From NCBI GenBank assembly GCA_947447155.1, contig CANFIN010000012.1, forward strand, positions 1 through 45,980: DNA of 45,980 nucleotides, in the 5' to 3' direction. The position numbers and the translations under genes were made by a program. The notes under the pieces are model-generated. The model saw only the letters and a program-made list of their open reading frames with translations. It searched no databases and was not told the origin of the DNA. This stretch comes from Bacteroidota bacterium. Its GTDB lineage: Bacteria > Bacteroidota > Bacteroidia > AKYH767-A > OLB10. Shown piece after piece: positions 25,475 through 35,400 of the stretch (its first letter is position 1; each line of letters starts with the position of its first letter).

Positions 25475-26371
25475 ATGATAAAGCATTTAAAGTTATTTAC
25501 ACTTTGCACATCACTGATTTTAGGCTTTCTTTTCTTCGGATGTGATAAGATAGAAGGGCCTTATGGAGTAGCAGGAAATGTAACTCCTCCAGATTCAACT
25601 TCTGACACAATTGTTCGTAAAGTATTATTAGAAGATTTTACAGGACATATCTGTCAAGCCTGCCCTGCAGCTCATGTTGAAGCAAAAAGATTACAAGATA
25701 TTTATGGAGATCGCTTAATTGTATTATCCATTCATGCTGGATATTTCGCAACTACAAACCCTGTTTTTGTGAACGGAAATGATTCTATTTATCAAAAAGA
25801 TGATTTCAATACAGCGATTGGAACTTCAATAGCTACTGATTTTAATTTGATTAATTTATCATTTCCTAAAGGAATGATAAATCGGTTATACAAAGCTTCA
25901 ACTACTTCGCAATATATATTTGATTGGCCTGATTGGGAAGTAACCGTAGATACTATTCTGCAGCGCCCAGCAGATGCTGGATTGATAATTAATAATTCGT
26001 TTAATACAATGGATAGTATAATGACATCTAATGTTAGTGTGAAAATAATAAATGATTATCCGAATCCTGTTAATCTTGCTGTTTATTATGCAGAAGACAG
26101 CATTATAGCGCCACAGAAAATGTCTTCAACTCCTTCTGCGATTAATGTATTAAATTATGTTCACCGACATGTTTTAAGGGGTGCATTTTTAGGAACATAT
26201 GGCGAGACAATTGCTAACTCAACTACTGCTGGTCAGGTGTTGAATAAAACTTACAACATTAAACTATCTCCATCAAACGCAAACGCAAATCAGGTTTATA
26301 TTTATGCGATATTGTTTGATAATATAACAAAAGAAATTATACAGGTAGAAGAAAAGAAATTGATTCCTTAA
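25475..26371 (+). CDS. Omp28-family outer-membrane lipoprotein
   Basis: This 298-residue protein has a signal with lipobox LGFLFFGC (C23), so it should be lipid-anchored. From about residue 48 it shows the Omp28 pattern VLLEDFTGHICQACPAAH, a thioredoxin-like CxxC (C60, C63), then RLIVLSIHAGYFA and a beta-rich second half. Omp28 proteins are known from Porphyromonas as surface antigens/adhesin-like, with unclear biochemistry. It follows the DUF6029 barrel by 4 bp and is a paralogue of the N-terminal domain of the 620-residue T9SS protein. A terminator follows. Confidence 0.88.
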   Translation: MIKHLKLFTLCTSLILGFLFFGCDKIEGPYGVAGNVTPPDSTSDTIVRKVLLEDFTGHICQACPAAHVEAKRLQDIYGDRLIVLSIHAGYFATTNPVFVNGNDSIYQKDDFNTAIGTSIATDFNLINLSFPKGMINRLYKASTTSQYIFDWPDWEVTVDTILQRPADAGLIINNSFNTMDSIMTSNVSVKIINDYPNPVNLAVYYAEDSIIAPQKMSSTPSAINVLNYVHRHVLRGAFLGTYGETIANSTTAGQVLNKTYNIKLSPSNANANQVYIYAILFDNITKEIIQVEEKKLIP

Positions 26372-26394
26372 TTGTAGTCAGACATAAAATTTAC

Positions 26395-26423
26395 AAGCCT
26401 CTTCTTGCGAAGGGGCTTTTTTT
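26395..26423 (+). terminator. Terminator of the DUF6029-Omp28 operon
   Basis: AAGCCTCTTC-TTGC-GAAGGGGCTT is a 10-bp stem with one G-T pair and a 4-nt loop, followed by TTTTT. Confidence 0.9.
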
Positions 26424-26486
26424 ATAATTAACATTTACTTGTTAATTGCTAAACGTTTGTAAACGGATAATCACTTTTTGAGACAA

Positions 26487-26494
26487 TAGTTTTG
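26487..26494 (+). promoter_or_regulatory. -7 promoter element (TAGTTTTG) for the 151-residue gene
   Basis: An exact TAnnTTTG match lies 44 bp before the ATG at 26539, leaving an AT-rich leader of roughly 35-40 nt. Confidence 0.6.
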
Positions 26495-26538
26495 ACCCAT
26501 CAATTAATCAATTTAAAAATCCTTTTAAAAACAAAAAC

Positions 26539-26994
26539 ATGAAAAAACAAATCTTAACACTGATCATGATACTATCAATCATGAAAACGCTTCCAACAAA
26601 TGCAGAAGCAGCAAATGAAACCACAACATGTGTTCGTCCTCCAAAGATTCACCTTGTAATTGTAATGGGCAAACCAAAATATGATTGTGAAGTTTTTCCA
26701 GGCATTTGTGTATTCCTTTATGGCACATTCGACAGAACGAATCCATTATCAGCTGGCACCTACACGTCTTATGAAAACAACACATTACAAATCGAAATTC
26801 AAAAGAAAGAAATCAATGAATCATTGGATAAAAAGCTTCAGGAGAACTCTATATTTGATTTAGAAAATGAATATGAAATTCCAGATGATATAAGCAGAGA
26901 TTTAGGAAGCGATACGAATATTATTCTGACTCCTGGCAACTATGAAATACAAGATAATGAAGATAGTTATATACTGAACGTCCGCTGCCACTAA
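26539..26994 (+). CDS. Small exported protein, function unknown
   Basis: This 151-residue protein has a signal peptide (MKKQILTLIMILSIMKTLPTNAEA). The mature part has five cysteines (one near residue 32, two at DCEVFPGIC, one at the C-terminal RCH), a beta-rich start (KIHLVIVMGKPKYDC) and an acidic, polar second half. I recognise no family. It has its own promoter element. Its 92-bp 3' flank holds two small hairpins with the same loop. The signal peptide and promoter make the gene credible. Confidence 0.7.
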   Translation: MKKQILTLIMILSIMKTLPTNAEAANETTTCVRPPKIHLVIVMGKPKYDCEVFPGICVFLYGTFDRTNPLSAGTYTSYENNTLQIEIQKKEINESLDKKLQENSIFDLENEYEIPDDISRDLGSDTNIILTPGNYEIQDNEDSYILNVRCH

Positions 26995-27004
26995 AATAAT
27001 TTCA

Positions 27005-27066
27005 GGCCCGTAAGCCCGATTTTTTGTTGTTGTCACCCCAGGGGGTGAGCCCGTAAGCTCTCCCCC
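27005..27066 (+). other. Paired CCGTAA-loop hairpins with alternative pairing
   Basis: GGC-CCGTAA-GCC (27005-27016, followed by a T run) and GAGC-CCGTAA-GCTC (27047-27060) share the same six-base loop. The second extends to GGGGGTGAGC...GCTCTCCCCC (27041-27066) with one mismatch. A competing stem CACCCC/GGGGTG (27034-27047) would exclude it. The region lies between two unknown exported proteins. It could be a terminator followed by an attenuator-like leader; this is an inference from folding by eye. Confidence 0.5.
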
Positions 27067-27086
27067 TACTTTATATAAAAAGCCTT

Positions 27087-27689
27087 ATGAAAAACTTAAT
27101 TATTATTTCTACTTTATTATTCTTTACAAGCTGCACGAGAATTCTTATTCATGCTAATGGATTTAAAACTCCAAGGTATGAATCAGAAGAAAGAATAAAA
27201 TCATTTGCTAAATCATATCAACTAGATGAAAGCAAAATTGTTTTTTTAAATGATAGTAACGAACTAAAAAAATCACTCAAACTTTTTTCCAACTCTCCTG
27301 GAATTATCATTGCGGATTCAAGCTGGAAAAGATTAAATTTTCAAAACAAAAAAGAAAACTGCTCTGCTCCTGTCGAAAACCTTTTAATGTATTTATGCGA
27401 TATTAATTCTAATACTGTTTACTACACTGATTCGAATTTAATAAACTACAAATCGATTGGCTTATTTAACAAGGCTAGTCAAAACAAACCAGAAGCGGCA
27501 CATTACATATTATTCCTTTGGAGTACATCAATGGGCAAAAACATCAACAAGATTAAAGCATGGGAAAGCATTTTGACTGAACATGCAACCTGTAATTACC
27601 AAGTCTATTGGATTAATTGTGATTATCTAGCTGACTGGTATGGTGTTAAGCCTGGTAAAAAAATCCGATACAAACTAGATCGAAAGTAG
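27087..27689 (+). CDS. Putative lipoprotein, function unknown
   Basis: This 200-residue protein begins MKNLIIISTLLFFTSC, a lipoprotein signal with Cys16. The mature part contains a possible thioredoxin-like or nucleotide-independent alpha/beta region (HYILFLWSTSMGKNINKIKAWE, YQVYWINCDYLADW), but it lacks a CxxC motif and I do not assign a family. It is preceded by the hairpin region at 27005-27066 and is monocistronic as far as can be seen. No exact TAnnTTTG was found upstream. Confidence 0.68.
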   Translation: MKNLIIISTLLFFTSCTRILIHANGFKTPRYESEERIKSFAKSYQLDESKIVFLNDSNELKKSLKLFSNSPGIIIADSSWKRLNFQNKKENCSAPVENLLMYLCDINSNTVYYTDSNLINYKSIGLFNKASQNKPEAAHYILFLWSTSMGKNINKIKAWESILTEHATCNYQVYWINCDYLADWYGVKPGKKIRYKLDRK

Positions 27690-27759
27690 TTTAGTCAGAT
27701 AATTGCTTTTCGTTGAACTATTTTAATGCTCGGTTGTTTCGTAAATTGAGCGTTTAGTT

Positions 27760-27767
27760 TACCTTTG
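27760..27767 (+). promoter_or_regulatory. Promoter (-7 TACCTTTG) of the acyl-CoA dehydrogenase gene
   Basis: An exact TAnnTTTG match lies 35 bp before the ATG. A TTG at 27734-27736 is 23 bp upstream of it, at the upper limit of -33 spacing described for Bacteroidota promoters. Confidence 0.68.
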
Positions 27768-27802
27768 CGCCTCACAGTTAAAAGCTGAAAAATACTACAA
27801 CT

Positions 27803-28981
27803 ATGTCAAAAGATCGTTATCAAGCACACGACTATTATTTAATGGATGAATTGCTTACGGATGAGCATAAATTAATTCGTGATGCAGCTCGTGAATGGGT
27901 TAAAAGAGATGTTTCTCCAATTATCGAGGAATACGCTCAAAAGGCTGAATTCCCAACTCAAATAATCAAAGGCCTTTCTGAAATTGGAGCTTTTGGTCCA
28001 TATATTCCAGTTGAATACGGTGGTGGTGGATTAGATCAAATCTCTTACGGATTGATTATGCAAGAGATTGAGAGAGGCGATTCAGGGGTTCGTTCAACGG
28101 CTTCGGTACAAAGTTCATTAGTTATGTATCCGATCTATACTTTTGGAACTGAGGAGCAAAGAAAAAAATATCTACCTAAATTAGCATCTGGGGAATGGAT
28201 GGGTTGCTTCGGATTAACGGAGCCCGATCATGGATCAAATCCTTCAGGAATGGTAACAAATTATAAAGATGCAGGTGACCATGTAATTTTAAATGGAGCT
28301 AAAATGTGGATTTCCAATGCTCCTTTTGCAGACATTGCTGTTGTTTGGGCAAAGGATGATAATGGAGATATTCGCGGACTAGTAGTAGAAAGAGGAATGG
28401 AAGGTTTTAGCACTCCTGAGACACACGGCAAATGGTCGCTAAGAGCTAGCGCAACAGGTGAATTAGTTTTTGATAATGTTAAAGTTCCTAAAGAAAATAT
28501 TTTCCCAACGGTTAAAGGACTTAAAGGTCCGTTAAGCTGCTTAAATTCTGCTCGTTATGGTATTGCATGGGGGGCTATTGGTGCTGCATTAGATTGTTAT
28601 GATACAGCATTAAGATATTCTCAAGAGCGTAAACAATTTGGTCGACCAATTGGAGGATTCCAATTACAGCAGAAAAAATTAGCTGAAATGATTACTGAAA
28701 TTACGAAAGCTCAATTATTAACATGGAGATTAGGTGTTTTAAAGAATGAAAATCGCGCTACTCCAGCTCAGATTTCGATGGCAAAACGTAATAATGTGAA
28801 TATGGCAATTCAGATTGCACGCGAGGCTCGTCAGATGTTAGGCGGAATGGGAATTACAGGCGAATATCCGATTATGCGTCACATGATGAACCTTGAAAGT
28901 GTCATTACTTATGAAGGCACACATGATATCCATTTACTTATAACTGGTATGGATGTAACAGGATTCAACGCGTTTACTTAG
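27803..28981 (+). CDS. Acyl-CoA dehydrogenase, probably glutaryl-CoA dehydrogenase
   Basis: This 392-residue flavoenzyme has the three-domain acyl-CoA dehydrogenase fold. The glutaryl-CoA dehydrogenase signature is strong: RSTASVQSSLVMYPI (the Arg/Ser region that binds the distal carboxylate), CFGLTEPDHGSNP, KMWISNAP, LNSARYGIAWGA and the catalytic glutamate in YEGTHDIHLL. It would convert glutaryl-CoA to crotonyl-CoA with CO2 release in lysine/tryptophan breakdown, passing electrons to ETF. No pathway partners lie beside it. Length and start are normal, and its own promoter is present. Confidence 0.92.
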   Translation: MSKDRYQAHDYYLMDELLTDEHKLIRDAAREWVKRDVSPIIEEYAQKAEFPTQIIKGLSEIGAFGPYIPVEYGGGGLDQISYGLIMQEIERGDSGVRSTASVQSSLVMYPIYTFGTEEQRKKYLPKLASGEWMGCFGLTEPDHGSNPSGMVTNYKDAGDHVILNGAKMWISNAPFADIAVVWAKDDNGDIRGLVVERGMEGFSTPETHGKWSLRASATGELVFDNVKVPKENIFPTVKGLKGPLSCLNSARYGIAWGAIGAALDCYDTALRYSQERKQFGRPIGGFQLQQKKLAEMITEITKAQLLTWRLGVLKNENRATPAQISMAKRNNVNMAIQIAREARQMLGGMGITGEYPIMRHMMNLESVITYEGTHDIHLLITGMDVTGFNAFT

Positions 28982-29093
28982 AATTTTGCACTGATTTACA
29001 AAAGCTTAATTAGAACTTATAAAATTATTGTAACTATTTAAAGTTTGCAAAGTTTAAGTCGCAAGTTAATTAGAGGGGTATTTGTTTTTTTTA

Positions 29094-29101
29094 TATGTTT
29101 G
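29094..29101 (+). promoter_or_regulatory. -7 promoter element (TATGTTTG) for tRNA-Cys
   Basis: An exact TAnnTTTG match is separated from the mature tRNA 5' end by 14 bp, the same spacing as at tRNA-Ser. Confidence 0.7.
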
Positions 29102-29115
29102 CCCCACCAACAAAA

Positions 29116-29186
29116 GGTCGTGTGGCCGAGCGGTTAGGCAGAGGTCTGCAAAACCTTGTACAGCGGTTCAAATCCGCTCGCGACCT
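29116..29186 (+). tRNA. tRNA-Cys (anticodon GCA)
   Basis: A 71-nt cloverleaf. The acceptor stem is GGTCGTG/CGCGACC with one wobble pair and discriminator T. The anticodon stem AGGT/ACCT encloses CTGCAAA (anticodon GCA), and the T arm is GCGGTTCAAATCCGC. CCA is not encoded. A promoter element precedes it and a strong terminator follows. The ORF at 29082-29285 crosses it and is spurious. Confidence 0.95.
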
Positions 29187-29187
29187 C

Positions 29188-29219
29188 AAAAATCCCTGCA
29201 AGAAATTGCGGGGATTTTT
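29188..29219 (+). terminator. Terminator of tRNA-Cys
   Basis: AAAAATCCCTGCAA-GAAA-TTGCGGGGATTTTT is a 14-bp stem with one wobble pair and a GAAA tetraloop, immediately after the tRNA. The remaining stretch to 29457 is AT-rich and holds nothing I recognise apart from the leader of the next gene. Confidence 0.92.
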
Positions 29220-29457
29220 ATTTTGTCTAATAATTCTTTAAGTATGGAAAAACTTGTTGAAACAGCCTTTTTATTAGTTAAATAGGCATTAATTCTAATT
29301 GAATAAGAGCTATTTTTTTTATGAGTTTTTTGTCATTTTTAACTCACTTAAGAATCAAAAAAATATTGCTCGTTTTTCAAGGGAAATCAGCTGATTTTTA
29401 TTTACTTTGAGGCCCCTTAACAACCAAAACAACTATTTCAATCTTACTAACTAGTTT

Positions 29458-32400
29458 ATGAAAAAACTACTACTTGCAGTTATCTGCTGTTTAGGCATAT
29501 TGATGATTAACACTCAAGATGCATTTGCAACCCACTTAATGGGTGGTAATATGACCTATCAATATTTAGGTCTAAATTCAGGCACCGGGTTATACGACTA
29601 TCGTGTTACACTAAAAATTTATCGCTTATGCGACCCTGGAAGTTCTCAATTACCAATCAGCACTCCAATAGGAGCCTATCAAGATAATCCAGCAACACCA
29701 GGACAGAAGCAAAGAGTAGCATCAGCAAATTTAAATTTGATTTCTCAGCAAGCAATTGTACCTCCTAATGCTGGTGCAAGTTGTTCTTTTGCTCCAAATG
29801 TTTGTGTTGAAGAAGGAATTTATCAAACTACTATTTCTGTTCCTGCTAATACAACAGGATATTATTTTATATCTGATCGTTGTTGCAGAAATAACAATAT
29901 TGCTAACTTAACTAATCCCGGTGCTACAGGGCAAGCATATTACGCTTATGCTCCATCGCCGACTATTTCTAACAATTCTCCAACATTTGCTGTTCCACCA
30001 GTACCATTCATTTGCTCGAATGATACGGTAAGTATATTAAATCAGGCTATTGATGTTGATGGTGATTCATTAAGCTATGCTTTTGTTACACCATTTGCTG
30101 GAATTTCAAGTTCTGGCTCTCCTAATCCTGCTGCGCCTGCAACTTATACATGGCCAATTCCGAATGTGACTTATGCTACTAATTTTAGTAATACAACACC
30201 ATTTGGATTAAATAGCTATGCGGCTATGGATCCAGCAACTGGTTTAGGAATATATGTTTCGCCTAACCAAGGGTATTATGTTGTTGCAATTGAAATCAGC
30301 GAATACCGTAATGGAGTTTTAATTGGTATATCAAGATTAGATATTCAGATTATCGTAATTAATTGCCCTACTAATCCGTCACCAATAACAGCAAATACCC
30401 AAGCATCTTATACAATTCAAGAGGGACAAACACTTTGTATTAATATTGGCTACACAGATCCAAATGGCGACAGTTTATTTTTAACGCATACTGGAGATGT
30501 ATTTAACTCGACATTGGTAAATCCAACTGCAACTTTAGCTAATGCCTCTGGCGATTCAACTGTTTCAGCTCAATTCTGCTGGACTACCTCTTGTAACCAA
30601 GGAAGAACTACTCCATATCAATTCTCTACATCTGCAACAGACAATGGTTGTCCTGCAAAAGTTACAAATACTGTTTATACGATTAATGTAATTAATACAC
30701 AGAAACCGTCAGTAATGAATGGCCCTGATACGCTATGCTTAAATTCAATAACGGGTATTGCATATTCTGTATCATCAACTTCTGGCTATACCTATCATTG
30801 GTTGGTAACTAACGGAACGCAAGTTTCAGGAACAAATACTGCATCAGCAACAGTTAACTTTACTGCTACGGGATTAGCAACAGTTAGTATCGTTGCATTA
30901 AATCCATTTGGATGCCCTTCTGATACTTTAACAAAAACTGTATTTATAAAACCACAGCCTGCTGCGGTTGCTGGTAGTGATGTTTCGTTTTGCTCTGGAG
31001 GATCTGCTTCGTTAGGAACCGCTACTACTACAGGATATTCTTATTCATGGTCACCTTCAACTAATTTAAGCAGCGGCACTGTTTCTAATCCAACGGTGAC
31101 AATCAACAATACAGGAACAACTGCAACATCTACAACTTACATTTTGACTACAACACTTAATGGTTGTACTAATAAAGATACAGTTGTAGTTACTTCAAAT
31201 CCATATCCAGTTGCAAATGCCGGAAACAATGCATCAATTTGCAGTGGCTCTAGCGCGCCTTTAGGGTCGTTATCTACTTCTGGTTATAACTACACTTGGA
31301 CACCAAGCAGTGGGCTTAGTAATTCAGCTGTATCTAATCCAGTTTTTTCATTAACTAATACTGGAAACACTCCTGATACATTACAATATATTTTACTTGT
31401 ATCAAATAGCTTTTTATGTAGCGCAACTGATACCGTTCAGGTGATTGTCAGACCAGTTCCTACAGCTCTTGCTGGAGCAGACACTGGATTTTGTTCAGGA
31501 GGTAGTGGCGTCATCGGATCAACTAACACTAGTGGATATACGTACAACTGGTCGCCATCTTCTGGCTTAACAACTCCAACTTCTAGCAACTCTACCGTAT
31601 CGTTAACTAACACAACTACAGCTAATGATACTGTTAGTTATATTGTGACTACTTCATGGTTTGGATGTACTGCAAAAGATACTGTCAAAGTAATTGTAAG
31701 GCCAGTACCTACAGCGAATGCAGGAAGTAATTTGTACTTATGCTCTGGAGTAAATGGACAACTAGGTACGCTTTCAACAAGTGGATATAGCTACACATGG
31801 ACACCATCTACTGGATTAAGCAATCCAAATGTTGCTAACCCTATTGTTTCATTAACAAACAATGGTAATTCAACAGATACAATTTTCTATTACTTAAATA
31901 CTGATTTAGCAGGATGTCAAAATAATGATACGGTACGAGTTGTAGTTGCGCCAATTCCAAATGCGAATGCAGGAGTTGATCAAACATATTGTTCAGGACA
32001 AACTGTAACAATTGGTAGTCCATCTACAAGTGGTTATTCTTACTCATGGTCGCCAGCTACTGGCTTGACAACACCAACAGGCAATACATCAACTGTTACA
32101 CTTACAAATACAACTACGGCTAATGATACCGTTAATTATATCCTTACTACAACATGGTTTGGATGTATAGACAAGGATACTGTAAAAATTATTGTTAAGC
32201 CTGTACCAACTGCGAATGCAGGAAATAATTTATACTTATGCTCTGGAGTTAACGGACAATTAGGTACAGTTTCTACAAGTGGATATAACTATACTTGGAC
32301 ACCATCTACTGGATTAAGCAATCCAAATATTGCTAATCCAATTGTTTCTTTAACTAATAATGGAACTAGCACCGACACTTTATTTTATTATTTAAATACT

Positions 32401-35400
32401 GATCTAGCAGGCTGTCAAAATGCTGATACTGTTCGTGTAGTTGTTGGCCCGGTGCCAACTGCTAATGCAGGATTAAATCAAACTTATTGTTCTGGGCAAA
32501 GTGTAACTATTGGTAGTTCTTCTACAAGCGGTTATACTTATTCATGGTCGCCGACAACAGGATTAAACAATACAACAATTTCAAACCCAACATCTGCAGC
32601 TACGAATACAGGCAGCTCTCCGATAACAATTAACTATTCTGTTATAGCTACATGGTTTGGATGTAAAGACACTGCAACTGTGAATGTAACAATCAAACCT
32701 GTGCCTGTATCTATAGCTGGAACAAATCAGCTATTATGTTCAGGAAGCACTGTTCAACTTGGAGGCGCTACTACTAACGGTTACACCTATGTGTGGTCAC
32801 CAGGAACTAACCTTAGCGACAGTTTGATTTCAAATCCAACTTTAACTGATACAACAACTGCATCAACTCCTGACACATTGTATTATTCAGTTATTACTGA
32901 ATTGAATGGATGTACATCAACGGGATCAGTTCAAGTAGTACTTAGTCCAATACCAACAGCACAAGCTGGAAATGATATTACATTCTGTTCTGGACAATCA
33001 GGAACTATTGGCGATTTATCAGTTGTCAACTACAATTATTCTTGGTCTCCATCAACTGGTTTATCAGGAGCAAATCAATCATCATCATCTATAACTTTAA
33101 ATAACAGTACAAGTAATGTAGTTACTACTAATTATATTTTGACAACTAATTTATTTGGATGTATTGATAAAGATACTGTTGCGGTTAACGTAAAACCTTT
33201 GCCAACTTCTGAAGCAGGTGCTGCGGTTTCTTCTTGCAATGGTGATACTATTACAATTGGAACGAATACTACAAGCGGATATACCTATGTGTGGACGCCA
33301 ACAACTGGATTATCATCGAATACGAGTGCAACGACCGAAGTAATCATTAGCAACACAGGAACAACTCCTTCAACTGTTTATTACACGGTTGTAACAACTC
33401 TGAATGGATGTACAACATCAGATAGTGTTGCAGTAACATCTAATCCTTTACCTAACGTTTCTGCTCAGGCTACTCCATCTGCTATTTGCTTTGGCCAGTC
33501 AACAAGCATTAATGCTACAGGAGCTTCATCGTACAACTGGGTTGAATTAGCTAATCCTGGTATTTCAATTGGCAGTGGAGCTACATTATCAGTTACGCCT
33601 CTATCGACTACAACTTATGTTGTTGAGGGAACAAGTTCTGCAACTTGTATCAACTATGATACAATCACAATTACTGTAAATCCACTTCCAACAGTACAAA
33701 TAAATTCTTCTTCAACTAGTTTATGTAATGGAGATACGTTAACATTAACTGCAAGCGGTGCTACAAATTACAATTGGATTGATTTAGCATCTGGAAACTC
33801 TTTAGGAAGCGCGACAACAATTAATGTTTATCCTTCTGCAAATGCAGGTTATGCTTTAGTAGGAACAGATGGTAATTCTTGTGTAAACGCTGACACTATT
33901 CACATTAATGTTAACCCTGCTCCAACCATCAATGCAATAACAGGAACATTATCTGTTTGTCCTGGTGCAAGTGGCGTACAATACTGGGTGTTAAATCCAA
34001 ATGTTGCATCAACGTATAATTGGGCTGTTACTAATGGTTCAATTACCACTGGTCAGGGAACTGACACAATCAGCATTGATTGGCCAGGAATTCAAACGCC
34101 GGCTTTTATATCTGTGATTGAAGTAACCGATTTAGGTTGTCCTTCTGACTCAGTTCAATTACCTGTTAACATCAACGTGGTATTAGATCCAATTGCTCCA
34201 GCAGGGGCTAGTACAATATGTGCAAATCTTGCTCAAGGCATTAATTATACAACAATAAATACACCTGGATCTGTTTATACATGGCATGCACAAGGTGGAA
34301 CAATTGTAAGTGGAGATGGGACAAATAATGTAGCAGTAGATTGGAACGTAACAGGGCCTCAGACTGTAGCGCTATGGTACGATGAAAACAGTACAACCAT
34401 AGATACTGTTTGTGCCGGAGTTTCAGATACACTATATGTTACAATCAATCCAGCTCCTATTACTAGTGCAATAACAGGTAACAGTGCAATTTGTGTTGGT
34501 GACTCAGGAGTGTTTAGTGTTATTAATACATCAGGAAGCTCTTATAACTGGAGCATCACAGGTGGGACATTAAACAGCACATCAACAATAAATACTACAT
34601 CAGCAACATTAACTACAGTACCGGGTGCTACTATCAGCGTTCAAGAAACTAATTCTTATGGATGTATTGGTACGACTGTAACATACAACGTAACTGTTAA
34701 TGCGCTTCCTAACGCTGACGCAGGTACGAATGACACTATTTGCACAGGCACTACAACTACTTTAAATGCAAATGGAGGAACAATTTACAACTGGACAACA
34801 AATTCTACTTTAGATAACCTAACTATTTCAAATCCTATTGCATCACCTTCAGCAACTACTACTTATTATGTTTTAGTTACAGATGCTAATGGGTGTAAGA
34901 AATCAGATAGTGTTACTGTTATTGTAAATGCACTTCCTAACGTAACTACAAGTAATAATACTGCAATTTGTATTGGAGCTTCAACTACAATTACTGCATC
35001 AGGTGCCAACAATTATGTTTGGACTCCTTCTACAGGTTTGAGTAGTGCTGTTATTCCAAATCCTGCAGCTAATCCTACTACTACTACTACCTATTCTGTG
35101 GTAGGAACAGATAATAACGGATGTTCGAATTCAGCTAATACAACAGTTACGGTAAATTCATTGCCTACAGCTGTTGTTTCAACGGGTGGAACTATTTGTA
35201 ACGGAGGAAGTATTTCATTAACAGCAAGTGGTGGTTCAAGTTATAGCTGGAGTCCTTCAACAGGATTAACTAGTTCAACGGCATCTAACCCATCAGCATC
35301 CCCAAGTACTAATACAACATATACAGTAGTAGTAACGGATATTAATGGATGTACGGATGATGATCAAGTAACAGTTAATGTAAATGATCAACCAGTAGCT

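Noticed and set aside
29082-29285. 67-residue ORF on the plus strand
   Set aside because: It runs through tRNA-Cys and its terminator and contains no protein signature.
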